Of a stretch of DNA of 43,625 nt, positions 32,733 to 40,042 are shown one piece after another. This DNA is from Limnochordia bacterium. GTDB lineage: Bacteria > Bacillota > Limnochordia > DUMW01. A program made the position numbers and the translations under genes. The number at the start of each line of letters is the position of its first letter. Within the stretch, counting starts at the first letter, position 1. The DNA is taken from positions 1 to 43,625 of the forward strand of contig JALNWK010000023.1 of NCBI GenBank assembly GCA_023230925.1. The letters are read 5' to 3'. Under the pieces are notes generated by a model. That model had not been told where the DNA came from, did no database searches, and worked only from the letters and a program-made list of their open reading frames with translations.

Positions 32733-33521
32733 ATGATGCGTTCATTATGGATTGCTGGTTCCGGCATGACAGCGCAGGAGCTTAGTATCGCCACAATCTC
32801 CAACAACCTAGCCAATGTGAACACCAGTGGTTTTAAGAAAAGCCGGGTAGACTTCCAGGATCTGCTTTACCAAACGGTGCGCTACAGTGGAACCCCGGTG
32901 GTACAAGGGGCCCAGATTCCAACGGGTATTCAAGTGGGACATGGGGTGCGACCAGTTAGTACCCAAAAGATCTTTACCCAAGGGGATTACCAGCAGACCG
33001 ATAATCCCTTGGATCTAGTCATCGAAGGGGAAGGGTTCTTCCAGGTTACCATGCCCGATGGTTCCACGGCATACACCAGGGATGGTGCATTGAAACTAGA
33101 CAGTGAAGGACGTCTGGTTACTTCCGATGGTTTTGTGCTGGAGCCGGAGATTGTCATTCCGGACAATGCCCTGGATATCTCCGTAAGCACGGATGGTACC
33201 GTTTCTGTTTTGACTTCGGACTCGGAAGCAGCCCAGGAAGTAGGACGCATTACCTTGGTCCGCTTCATTAACCCGGCGGGACTCCGCAATATTGGCAGAA
33301 ACTTGCTAAAGCAAACCTCTGCATCAGGGGAGGCCATCTTTGGGACTCCTGGACTGGAGGGCTTTGGTACCGTAGCCCAGGGCTACTTGGAAATGTCAAA
33401 TGTTAAGGTCGTTGAGGAAATGGTCAGTATGATCACCGCCCAGCGGGCCTATGAGGTAAACTCCAAAGCGATTCAGGCCTCCGATGAGATGTTGCAGACA
33501 GCGAACAATCTCCGGCGTTAG
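32733..33521 (+). CDS. flgG: Flagellar distal rod protein FlgG
   Basis: The 262-residue protein starts MMRSLWIAGSGMTAQELSIA and has ISNNLANVNTSGFKKSRVDF, the FlgG-specific stretch Q-D-L-L-Y-Q-T-V-R-Y and the middle NPLDLVIEGEGFFQV. The C-terminus is EMSNVKVVEEMVSMITAQRA then Y-E-V-N-S-K-A-I-Q-A-S-D. FlgG forms the distal rod that passes through the P and L rings. Length (262) is canonical for diderm FlgG. ATG behind GGGAGGTAATTA. Confidence 0.95.
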   Translation: MMRSLWIAGSGMTAQELSIATISNNLANVNTSGFKKSRVDFQDLLYQTVRYSGTPVVQGAQIPTGIQVGHGVRPVSTQKIFTQGDYQQTDNPLDLVIEGEGFFQVTMPDGSTAYTRDGALKLDSEGRLVTSDGFVLEPEIVIPDNALDISVSTDGTVSVLTSDSEAAQEVGRITLVRFINPAGLRNIGRNLLKQTSASGEAIFGTPGLEGFGTVAQGYLEMSNVKVVEEMVSMITAQRAYEVNSKAIQASDEMLQTANNLRR

Positions 33522-33530
33522 GGTGAGATA

Positions 33531-34502
33531 ATGATGCATCGGCGACGAATGTACCTACTCCTTGTTTTACTAGCACTGATCCTGACCCAGGGTATTTGTG
33601 CCCAGGTGCTCATCAAGATTGATGAGCATGTGGAGGTATCCGGTACCAAGATCTTCTTGGGGGACATAGCCCAAATTCAAGGGGCGGATCCAGCGGATCT
33701 AGAGCAGCTGGAGGTGGTCTATATCGGGGAAGCTCCTCTGCCGGGGTATAGCCGGACGCTGTCCCTTGGGATCCTACGGATGCGTCTGCAGCAGGCCAAA
33801 TTCTCGCTTAAGGAACTGGAGCTTTTGGTACCCCCTTCTTTTCGGGTATCCACCAGGACGCAAGTGCTAGAGTCAAAGAGGATTATCGAGGTGGCAGATG
33901 GGGCGTTGATGCAGGCTTTAGTTGAGTATCCACAGGTTAGGTTTGAAAGGATCACTAAGGTGCAAGATGTTGTACTACCCGAGGGGGAAATACAATTGTC
34001 CCCCTCTTCCCTCCCTATGGTGGGACGGACGATGTCCTTTGGCATCGATGTGTTGATTGACGGTGTGTTCTATCGGTCCCTATGGGTCTCCTACAGCGTA
34101 AGTTTGCCGGTTCAAGTGGTTGCAGTAAAGGATGCCCATATGAAGCATCAGGTGCTAAAGCCCGATGAACTTGTACTAGTGGAAAGGGACCTATTTGTTG
34201 TGCGGGATAATGCGTTTAGTTCTATAGAAGACTTGGCCGGGTACCGGGTTAAACGCTGGATACTGTCCGGGACAGTTTTGACTAAGGATCTAATCGAGCC
34301 TGTACCCGAGGTTACAGCTCAGCAGATTGTGACCCTAGAAAGCTCATACGGCAATGTCTACGCCATCACCAAAGCTTTGTCTTTGGAGGATGGGTATGTA
34401 GGTGATTGGATTAGGGTGGAGAACCTTGAGTCGGGCCGGGTCGTGATTGCTGAGGTGGCCGGACCCGGACGGGTAATATCTTTAATTACAAAGGGGGCGT
34501 GA
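33531..34502 (+). CDS. flgA: P-ring assembly chaperone FlgA
   Basis: FlgA is a periplasmic chaperone for FlgI. The 323-residue protein has a signal peptide (about 1-25, LLLVLLALILTQGICAQ) and a C-terminal SAF domain (about 195-320) with AVKDAHMKHQVLKPDELVLV, then D-L-A-G-Y-R-V-K-R-W-I-L-S-G-T-V-L-T-K-D-L and G-D-W-I-R-V-E-N-L-E-S-G-R-V-V. It is longer than enteric FlgA (about 220). Presence next to flgH and flgI supports a complete outer ring set. ATG 33531 follows GGTGAGATA. Confidence 0.9.
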   Translation: MMHRRRMYLLLVLLALILTQGICAQVLIKIDEHVEVSGTKIFLGDIAQIQGADPADLEQLEVVYIGEAPLPGYSRTLSLGILRMRLQQAKFSLKELELLVPPSFRVSTRTQVLESKRIIEVADGALMQALVEYPQVRFERITKVQDVVLPEGEIQLSPSSLPMVGRTMSFGIDVLIDGVFYRSLWVSYSVSLPVQVVAVKDAHMKHQVLKPDELVLVERDLFVVRDNAFSSIEDLAGYRVKRWILSGTVLTKDLIEPVPEVTAQQIVTLESSYGNVYAITKALSLEDGYVGDWIRVENLESGRVVIAEVAGPGRVISLITKGA

Positions 34503-34504
34503 AA

Positions 34505-35071
34505 ATGCGTAAGAGATTATCTATCATATTGTTGATGCTCCTGATGGTTACGATTACATCTGAGTTGTGTGCCGCTTCGTTTTTTGCCCAGTTAATGCGG
34601 GATCGCCGGGCCCATAAGGAAGGGGATCTTGTTACAATTATTGTTGTGGAGCAAGCGGAAGCAACACAAACCGCGGCTACCCAAACGGGGAAAAAGGGCT
34701 CCGTTGGTGTTGGCCCAGGATTAGGGTTATTGGATTTTATTCCCCTTATCCGGGCCAGTGGCGATGATGATATGAGCAGTAAGGGAACCACTTCCCGGGG
34801 CAGTTCGTTGCAGACAAAGATCACAGCCCAGATCTCGGAGAAGTTACCCAATGGAAACTTGGTTATTGAAGGGACGCATTCCTTCGTATTAAACGGGGAA
34901 AAACAGGAGATTTCCATCAAGGGTGTAGTTCGTCCGGACGATATTGACGGGGACAACGAGGTCTTATCTTCCCATATTGCCGATGCGGAGATTACTTACC
35001 AAGGCTTTGGTGTGGTGGGAGATAAGCAACAACCTGGAATCTTGACTAGGTTGTTTCAGTGGCTGTTCTAA
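34505..35071 (+). CDS. flgH: L-ring protein FlgH
   Basis: FlgH forms the L ring in the outer membrane. The 188-residue protein has a signal peptide (about 1-22) and the FlgH core (EGDLVTIIVVEQAEATQTAA ... NGNLVIEGTHSFVLNGEKQE then I-S-I-K-G-V-V-R-P-D-D-I) and ends near D-A-E-I-T-Y-Q-G-F-G-V-V. Enteric FlgH is a lipoprotein; here the cysteine near the signal end is in S-E-L-C-A, which is not a good lipobox. ATG 34505 is chosen over GTG 34499 because the AAGGGGG site is seven bases away. Implies an outer membrane. Confidence 0.9.
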   Translation: MRKRLSIILLMLLMVTITSELCAASFFAQLMRDRRAHKEGDLVTIIVVEQAEATQTAATQTGKKGSVGVGPGLGLLDFIPLIRASGDDDMSSKGTTSRGSSLQTKITAQISEKLPNGNLVIEGTHSFVLNGEKQEISIKGVVRPDDIDGDNEVLSSHIADAEITYQGFGVVGDKQQPGILTRLFQWLF

Positions 35072-35085
35072 CAGGAGGGATTAGT

Positions 35086-36201
35086 GTGAGGTTTCTCGCC
35101 TTATTGTGTGCTTTCTGTGTGTTCTTAAGTCCTGGTTTTCTTGAGGCTTCAGCCTTCGATCAGCCAACGGTACGGCTTAAGGACATTTTGCGGATTGAAG
35201 GGGTTCATCCCCAGCAATTGGTGGGTGTGGGTTTGGTCACGGGTTTGGCTAGTACCGGTGATTCAAGTAAAAGCCCCACGTCCAACATGTTGATGACCCT
35301 GCTTAGTAGTTTTGGTATTGCTGCCAGTGACATGCCCAGTCGTAATGCAGCTTTGGTGATGGTAACCGCGGAGTTGCCTCCCTTTAGTCGACCGGGCGAT
35401 CGGGTTGATGTGAGTGTATCCTCCATTGGTGATGCAAGAAGTCTTGTAGGGGGCAACCTGTTTCTCACTCCCTTGCTTGGTGATGACGAGGAAGCCTATG
35501 CTTTCGCCGAGGGACCGGTTTCTGTTGGCGGTTTTTCCGCTTCGGGCTCGGGCTCGTCGGTAAGTAAAAACCATCTTACCGCTGGCGTTGTACCTGCAGG
35601 GGGACTAGTGCAGAAACCAGGAGCGACACCGATTCTCGATGAACAAGGGTTCTTGCCTTTGGTGCTAAACAGTGAAAACGCTGATTTTACAACCGCGGCC
35701 CGGGTGGCGGAGGTGCTAAACAAAACCTATACACCAGATACAGCCCTTGCGCTGGATCAAAGCCGTATTGCAGTGCTAGTTCCCCCGGCCTATGAGTACC
35801 GGCTTGTAGATTTTATCGCTGATTTTGGTGCCCTCGAGGTGAATCCGGATAGCGTGGCAAAGGTAGTCGTTGATGAGCGAAGCGGGATCGTGGTGATCGG
35901 GAAAGATGTACGTATTACTCCAGTGGCCGTGGCCGCCGGGAGCCTACAGGTTGCTATTCAGACCGAATACGACGTTGTTCAACCACCGCCCCTCTCGGGA
36001 GGAGAGACCGTTGTTGTGCCGGAGAGCAAGATCACCGCGACAGAAGGGCAGAAACAAATGACTGTACTGCAATCCGGTAGCACCATCCAGGATCTAGTCA
36101 CCGCCCTCAACGGACTTGGCGCAAGTCCCCGGGATGTTATCTCGATCTTACAAGCAATAAAGGCTGCCGGTGCCCTCTATGGTCAGCTGGAGATTCGTTA
36201 G
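35086..36201 (+). CDS. flgI: P-ring protein FlgI
   Basis: FlgI forms the P ring around the rod in the peptidoglycan layer. The 371-residue protein begins with a signal peptide (MRFLALLCAFCVFLSPGFLE then A-S-A) and has family motifs VRLKDILRIEGVHPQQLVGV then G-L-V-T-G-L-A-S-T-G-D, RNAALVMVTAELPPFSRPGD and a C-terminal ISILQAIKAAGALYGQLEIR. Length is canonical (about 365). Start GTG 35086 fits an AGGAGGGA site 5 bases upstream; an earlier GTG at 35059 lies within flgH. Located after flgH and before flgJ, the usual H-I-J order. Confidence 0.95.
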   Translation: MRFLALLCAFCVFLSPGFLEASAFDQPTVRLKDILRIEGVHPQQLVGVGLVTGLASTGDSSKSPTSNMLMTLLSSFGIAASDMPSRNAALVMVTAELPPFSRPGDRVDVSVSSIGDARSLVGGNLFLTPLLGDDEEAYAFAEGPVSVGGFSASGSGSSVSKNHLTAGVVPAGGLVQKPGATPILDEQGFLPLVLNSENADFTTAARVAEVLNKTYTPDTALALDQSRIAVLVPPAYEYRLVDFIADFGALEVNPDSVAKVVVDERSGIVVIGKDVRITPVAVAAGSLQVAIQTEYDVVQPPPLSGGETVVVPESKITATEGQKQMTVLQSGSTIQDLVTALNGLGASPRDVISILQAIKAAGALYGQLEIR

Positions 36202-36211
36202 GAGGATGCCT

Positions 36212-36499
36212 ATGCGTGTTAGTACTGCCTCTACTGTGCAAGGACAGGACTTCGATGCTAAACTTAAACAAGCATGTCAGGAATTTGAAGCCATTTTCTA
36301 CCGAATGCTTCTCAAGGAAATGAGGAAGACAGTCCCACAGGGTGGTCTAATTAACCGGGGACTTTCTACCGAAGTATATGAAACCTTGCTTGATGAAAAG
36401 CTGGCTGATGAGTTTGCCAAGCGCGGGGATTTAGGGATAGGTAAGGCCTTGTATGAGCAGCTAAGCGGTAGGCCGCACCAAATAGCCAAAGCCAGGTAG
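36212..36499 (+). CDS. flgJ: FlgJ-like rod-binding protein, N-terminal domain only
   Basis: This 95-residue protein equals the rod-binding domain of FlgJ (KLKQACQEFEAIFYRMLLKE then M-R-K-T-V-P, followed by STEVYETLLDEKLADEFAKR then G-D-L-G-I-G-K-A-L-Y). The C-terminal muramidase domain of gammaproteobacterial FlgJ is absent, a common arrangement in other phyla, so peptidoglycan cutting must come from another protein. ATG 36212 after GGAGGATGCCT. It closes the flgA-flgH-flgI-flgJ group. Confidence 0.9.
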   Translation: MRVSTASTVQGQDFDAKLKQACQEFEAIFYRMLLKEMRKTVPQGGLINRGLSTEVYETLLDEKLADEFAKRGDLGIGKALYEQLSGRPHQIAKAR

Positions 36500-36521
36500 T
36501 CTAGATAAAGGGGACAGTGGT

Positions 36522-37487
36522 GTGAGTGAAGTTCTAAGTCAAAAGGAAATAGATGAGCTAATTGGTCTGCTATCTGAAGGGACTGTGACAGAGGAGCTGC
36601 CCGAGGTTATTCCCTATGACTTTAAGCAGCCGAATAAGTTCTCGAAGGATTTGATTCGCAGCATTGAACGAATCTTTGACCAATTGAGTAGGACCCTAAG
36701 TACTAGTCTGTCCATGCAGACCCGTACCCGTGTGACTTCCCGGGTGGTTTCTGTAGAGCAGCTTAGTTATGACGAGTTTCTGCGTTCGATCCCAAACCCA
36801 TGTATTGTGGCTGCCTTCGGGATAGAACCGTTACCTGGCACAGCCTTGATGGAAATGGGTATAGATATTGGCCTAGTCCTTTTTGATATTCTCTGCGGAG
36901 GCCCAGGACAGATCATTGACCAGCGGGGTGAGCCTACAGATATTCAACTTAGGGTGCTTCGCCATCTGATCAAAACCATTTTGCAGAGGGATTTGCCAAT
37001 TGCTTGGCATGATGTGGTGGCACTTGAGCCTACCTTGCAGAATATAGAGACCAATAGTGAGTACCTGCAGATCAATGCTCCGGAGGAGGTTGGCATTCTA
37101 GCTACCTTAGGATTACAGGCTGGACAACATGAGGGAAGCGTTAATTTCTTTATGGCGCATAGCAGTCTTGAGGGAATCATGTCTCGTCTACAACGGGGAT
37201 TTAGGGGACGGGACCAGAGCCGTACCTCCGTTGATGTCAAGGATCTGGGGACGACGGAATTAGCCTATGTTAGGGTACCGGTGGAACTAGAACTGGGTAG
37301 TGCTGGTCTTACCTTTTCGGAAGTAGTAGTCCTGGAGAAGGGTGATGTCATTCTGTTGGGAGACATTGATCAACCATCGGTGGTGCGTATTGCTGGCCTG
37401 TCCAAGTTCCAGGCAGTGCCCGGCGTACACAAGGGGCGGATGGCTGGTAAGATTACTGGAATATGGGAAGGGGAAACCGATGAGTAG
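36522..37487 (+). CDS. fliM: Flagellar motor switch protein FliM
   Basis: FliM is the C-ring protein that binds CheY-P. The 321-residue protein starts with the CheY-binding motif (LSQKEIDELIGLL), followed by the CheC-like middle domain (about 35-225) and a C-terminal SpoA domain (about 240-315: PVELELGSAGLTFSEVVVLE then K-G-D-V-I-L-L). Full length. GTG at 36522. It lies at the operon's end rather than after fliL, and its end overlaps fliY by eight bases. Confidence 0.95.
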   Translation: MSEVLSQKEIDELIGLLSEGTVTEELPEVIPYDFKQPNKFSKDLIRSIERIFDQLSRTLSTSLSMQTRTRVTSRVVSVEQLSYDEFLRSIPNPCIVAAFGIEPLPGTALMEMGIDIGLVLFDILCGGPGQIIDQRGEPTDIQLRVLRHLIKTILQRDLPIAWHDVVALEPTLQNIETNSEYLQINAPEEVGILATLGLQAGQHEGSVNFFMAHSSLEGIMSRLQRGFRGRDQSRTSVDVKDLGTTELAYVRVPVELELGSAGLTFSEVVVLEKGDVILLGDIDQPSVVRIAGLSKFQAVPGVHKGRMAGKITGIWEGETDE

Positions 37488-38433
37488 GTATGAACTGACT
37501 GATGAGCACAAGGACATAATCGGTGAGGTTGGCAATATCGCCATGGGATCTGCAGCTACGGCTCTTTCGCAGATTCTACAAGAAGAGGTGCTGATCACTA
37601 CGCCTGTTGTAGAGCTTGTGAAGGTTGTTGACCTAGAGGAGCAGTTTCCCGTGCCCTGTTTGGTCTGCGAGATCAATTATATTACGGGACTATCCGGTTC
37701 TAATGTCCTAATTCTAAACCAGGACGATGCTAAGTTAATCGCATCGTTGATGATCGGTGAGGATATATCCAATGATCTCCAGGCCGACGAATTAGCCCTC
37801 AGTGCCTTAGGTGAAGCGATGAATCAGATGATGGGGTCAGCGGCTACAGCCATGTCCAAGTTTTTCGCCACCGAGGTGATTATATCGCCCCCAGATGTTC
37901 AGGTGAACCTAGTCAGAGAAGGGAGCGGTTTCTTCTCTGAATTCAGCGGCTCCGATGATGTGGTCGAAGTCCTCTTTCAAATGACAATCGGTGATCTGCT
38001 AGAGAGTACTATGGTTATGATCATTCCTTTGGAGTTTGCTAGATCAATGTCCGATAACTTGCTCACTGAACTTACTGAGGAACCCGTTGCTGACCCAGAG
38101 CCCAAAAAAGTCGAACTACAGGAAATCACGCCGGAACCTAAACCAGTAGTGCATTCCGCGGCTATTGCCAATGGCGGTGAGAAAATGCACCATCAATTTG
38201 ATTTTGAGGTACTTAAGGATACAACACTAAAAGTGAGAGTAGTGCTTGGTCGGACGGAAATGACTATGGCGCAGATCCTGGCCTTGGGAAAAGGCTCCAT
38301 CGTCGAGCTGGACCGATTGGAGGGCGAACCGGTGGACGTATTCATCAATGAGAAAAAAGTAGCCGCAGGTGAGGTGGTAGTTGCCGGGGAGCAACTGGGT
38401 GTTCGGATTACCGAATTTGTTGCAGAGCATTAG
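37480..38433 (+). CDS. fliY: Flagellar motor switch phosphatase FliY
   Basis: The 317-residue protein joins a CheC-type phosphatase domain to a FliN-type SpoA domain. It has both phosphatase signatures (DIIGEVGNIAMGSAATALSQ about residue 12-31 and ALGEAMNQMMGSAATAMS about 107-124, each with E-x-x-N), an acidic Pro-rich linker (about 200-225), and the C-terminal SpoA (about 235-315, DTTLKVRVVLGRTEMTMAQI then L-A-L-G-K-G-S-I-V-E-L-D). It would dephosphorylate CheY-P at the switch. ATG 37480 lies inside the fliM 3' end. It is the last gene of the operon. Confidence 0.94.
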   Translation: MSRYELTDEHKDIIGEVGNIAMGSAATALSQILQEEVLITTPVVELVKVVDLEEQFPVPCLVCEINYITGLSGSNVLILNQDDAKLIASLMIGEDISNDLQADELALSALGEAMNQMMGSAATAMSKFFATEVIISPPDVQVNLVREGSGFFSEFSGSDDVVEVLFQMTIGDLLESTMVMIIPLEFARSMSDNLLTELTEEPVADPEPKKVELQEITPEPKPVVHSAAIANGGEKMHHQFDFEVLKDTTLKVRVVLGRTEMTMAQILALGKGSIVELDRLEGEPVDVFINEKKVAAGEVVVAGEQLGVRITEFVAEH

Positions 38434-38442
38434 CCTGCAAAG

Positions 38443-38480
38443 GCAGGTCGCCTTACTTAGCTAAAGCGACCTGCACATTT
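38443..38480 (+). terminator. Operon terminator after fliY
   Basis: GCAGGTCGC (38443-38451) pairs perfectly with GCGACCTGC (38466-38474), followed by ACATTTTAG. It ends the 25-kb flagellar operon and may also serve the convergent gene on the other strand. Confidence 0.82.
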
Positions 38481-38923
38481 TAGCTTAGCGCATTGAGCAT
38501 GGCACTCCAGATCTTGGCATGACCATATTCATCAGTGATAATCGATGTTAGCAGATAGCGGATGTTGGCTGTCGGTGCACATTGTGCAAGCATCGAATAG
38601 CGGGCTACAGCGCTGATCTCGCCGGCAATGGCGGTCTCTACGTCTTCCTTGAAATCACCGGTTGGGGTTGGACATGCCGGTGGCGTGGATAGCGGCGGTG
38701 GATTCACACCCAATAAGGCAGCCTGGATACGGGCGTGAGCATACTCATCACCGACAATACTAATGGTGAGCAACCGAAGGATGTCAGTGGGTGCCTCCAG
38801 TGCAATTCCAGCGTAAAAGCCAATATCACAGAGCTCATCCTGAATGGATTCCTCAAGGTCAGCTCGAAACTGATCCAGATTGCAGGGTGGCGCCACGGAT
38901 ATTCTCATCTCTTCATTGATCAT
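38480..38923 (-). CDS. Ferritin-like di-iron protein made of two repeated halves
   Basis: The 147-residue protein has two similar helix pairs separated by a Pro-rich linker (about residues 73-88). The first has Glu30 (ESIQDELCDIGFY) and E60-x-x-H63 (GDEYAHARIQ); the second has Glu102 (AGEISAVARY) and E132-x-x-H135 (TDEYGHAKIW). Together they give the E, ExxH, E, ExxH set of ferritin-like di-iron four-helix bundles, such as rubrerythrins and some spore-coat proteins. No rubredoxin domain is present. ATG at 38923 follows GGGAGGAAGGC on the minus strand. It converges on the flagellar operon. An oxygen or peroxide defence or storage role is possible, not shown. Confidence 0.75.
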   Translation of the reverse strand: MINEEMRISVAPPCNLDQFRADLEESIQDELCDIGFYAGIALEAPTDILRLLTISIVGDEYAHARIQAALLGVNPPPLSTPPACPTPTGDFKEDVETAIAGEISAVARYSMLAQCAPTANIRYLLTSIITDEYGHAKIWSAMLNALS

Positions 38924-39017
38924 GAAGCCTTCCTCCCTTCGTTATCCTTCTATATTCTATGTTAGTTTTCGACCGAGTTAACGTGACCCGAGACTTGTTT
39001 TACCGGGTATAGGTGCA

Positions 39018-39606
39018 TCATTCTGCTGGCTCCAAGGTGACCTGAATGTAGTCTGGTTTCGGACGGTTAACATCAAAGAAGAAGGATAACACAAGGGGCG
39101 TCTGGCGCTTTTTTAGCAAGGCCATGGCCAGTATCTACGGGCTGCTATTGCCAATTGACGATGATCACGATATGAGAGTCTATTGGGGTGGTATTATGTT
39201 CATCAAACGTTCCCGGAATAGCAGACTCAAGAACCTGAAAGTACATAGGCAGCTTAAATAGGGCATAGGTTTCTATGCGGTATGCTTCTGGGATAAGCCC
39301 GTTTATCATTATGGCGGGTACATCCGCTATGAGGAGAAATAGCACAAAGACCTGTCCTCCCAATTGCTATTACCCTTAAGGCAAAGGGGGTCGTCATATG
39401 GAACTACGCCCAATGGTGTGATATAATCTGTGTTGTTGGCTAGGGTATTCTGGATGTTTTCGGGCTCACGGGAACAAATCCATGCCTTCGATCATGTGAT
39501 GGGTGACCTTAGCAAACCAACATTCGCCTTTTAACGTCCATCAAAGCCAAATCAAGTTCAAGAGGTCCTGCTCAGGTTTAGGCAGGGCCCCAAGGATTAG
39601 CCCCAT
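39018..39606 (-). pseudogene. Decayed gene of unknown function
   Basis: Starting at an ATG on the minus strand at 39606, coding-like sequence runs through at least three frames: LILGALPKPEQDLLNLIWL, an in-frame TGA, WTLKGECWFAKVTHHMIEGM then D-L-F-P, a shift to ENIQNTLANNTDYITPLGVV, a shift to VLESAIPGTFDEHNTTPIDS then H-I-V-I-I-V-N-W, and a final frame TPLVLSFFFDVNRPKPDYIQ. The pieces are in the right order for one protein of about 190 residues. It is clearly broken. I do not recognise the family. Confidence 0.5.
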
Positions 39607-39682
39607 GCGTTTATCGTAACATACACTAATTCTCGGCTTGCGGCACAAGTGATAGTGTAACAAGTTGACGGGAGGTTTTACA

Positions 39683-40042
39683 ATGCAGGTACTTGTGGTT
39701 ATGTTGTCTAGAACCGATGTTCTTCACGAGATCCTCGGTGACTTTGTAGAGTCAGGCATCAAGGGTGCCACAGTGTTCCATACCTATGGACTAAGCGAAC
39801 TTGTCCCAGAAAGCTTGCCCTTTTTCGGGAGGGTGAGTTACCTTACTTCCGGTAAACATCAGGATCACAGAACCATCATGACTGTGTTAGAGGATGATCA
39901 GGTAGAGACTGCAGTTCAGGTAGTCGAGAAGCATGTAGGTGACCTCGAACAACCGGATACCGCCTTTGCTTTCACGATGCCTGTTCTTTTTGTTAAGGGG
40001 CTTTCGGGGCACGAATGGCATGCGAACGGAGATGACACCTAA
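39683..40042 (+). CDS. PII-like signalling protein linked to antiporter
   Basis: The 119-residue protein has the ferredoxin-like pattern of GlnB/PII-type proteins: an opening strand MQVLVVMLSRTDVLHEILGD, G-I-K-G-A-T-V-F-H-T-Y-G-L (the G-A-T-V-x-x-x-x-G-x element), a T-loop-like stretch ending FFGRVSYLTSG and the C-terminal TAFAFTMPVLFVKGL. The usual T-loop Tyr51 context is absent, so it is not a standard GlnB. ATG 39683 after GGGAGGTTTTAC. The antiporter ATG follows its TAA without a gap, so it is probably a regulatory subunit of that transporter; the ligand is unknown. Confidence 0.75.
   Translation: MQVLVVMLSRTDVLHEILGDFVESGIKGATVFHTYGLSELVPESLPFFGRVSYLTSGKHQDHRTIMTVLEDDQVETAVQVVEKHVGDLEQPDTAFAFTMPVLFVKGLSGHEWHANGDDT

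Noticed and set aside
39399..39427. TGGAAC-N17-TATAAT promoter-like sequence upstream of the PII-like gene
   Set aside because: It lies inside the decayed minus-strand gene (39018-39606), 255 bases from the start codon, and the -35 is poor. The similar arrangement ahead of the second cassette is kept only at low confidence.
39428..39682. Riboswitch in the leader of the PII-like gene
   Set aside because: No conserved blocks of ydaO, yybP or other known classes were seen, and most of the stretch is explained by the decayed minus-strand gene.
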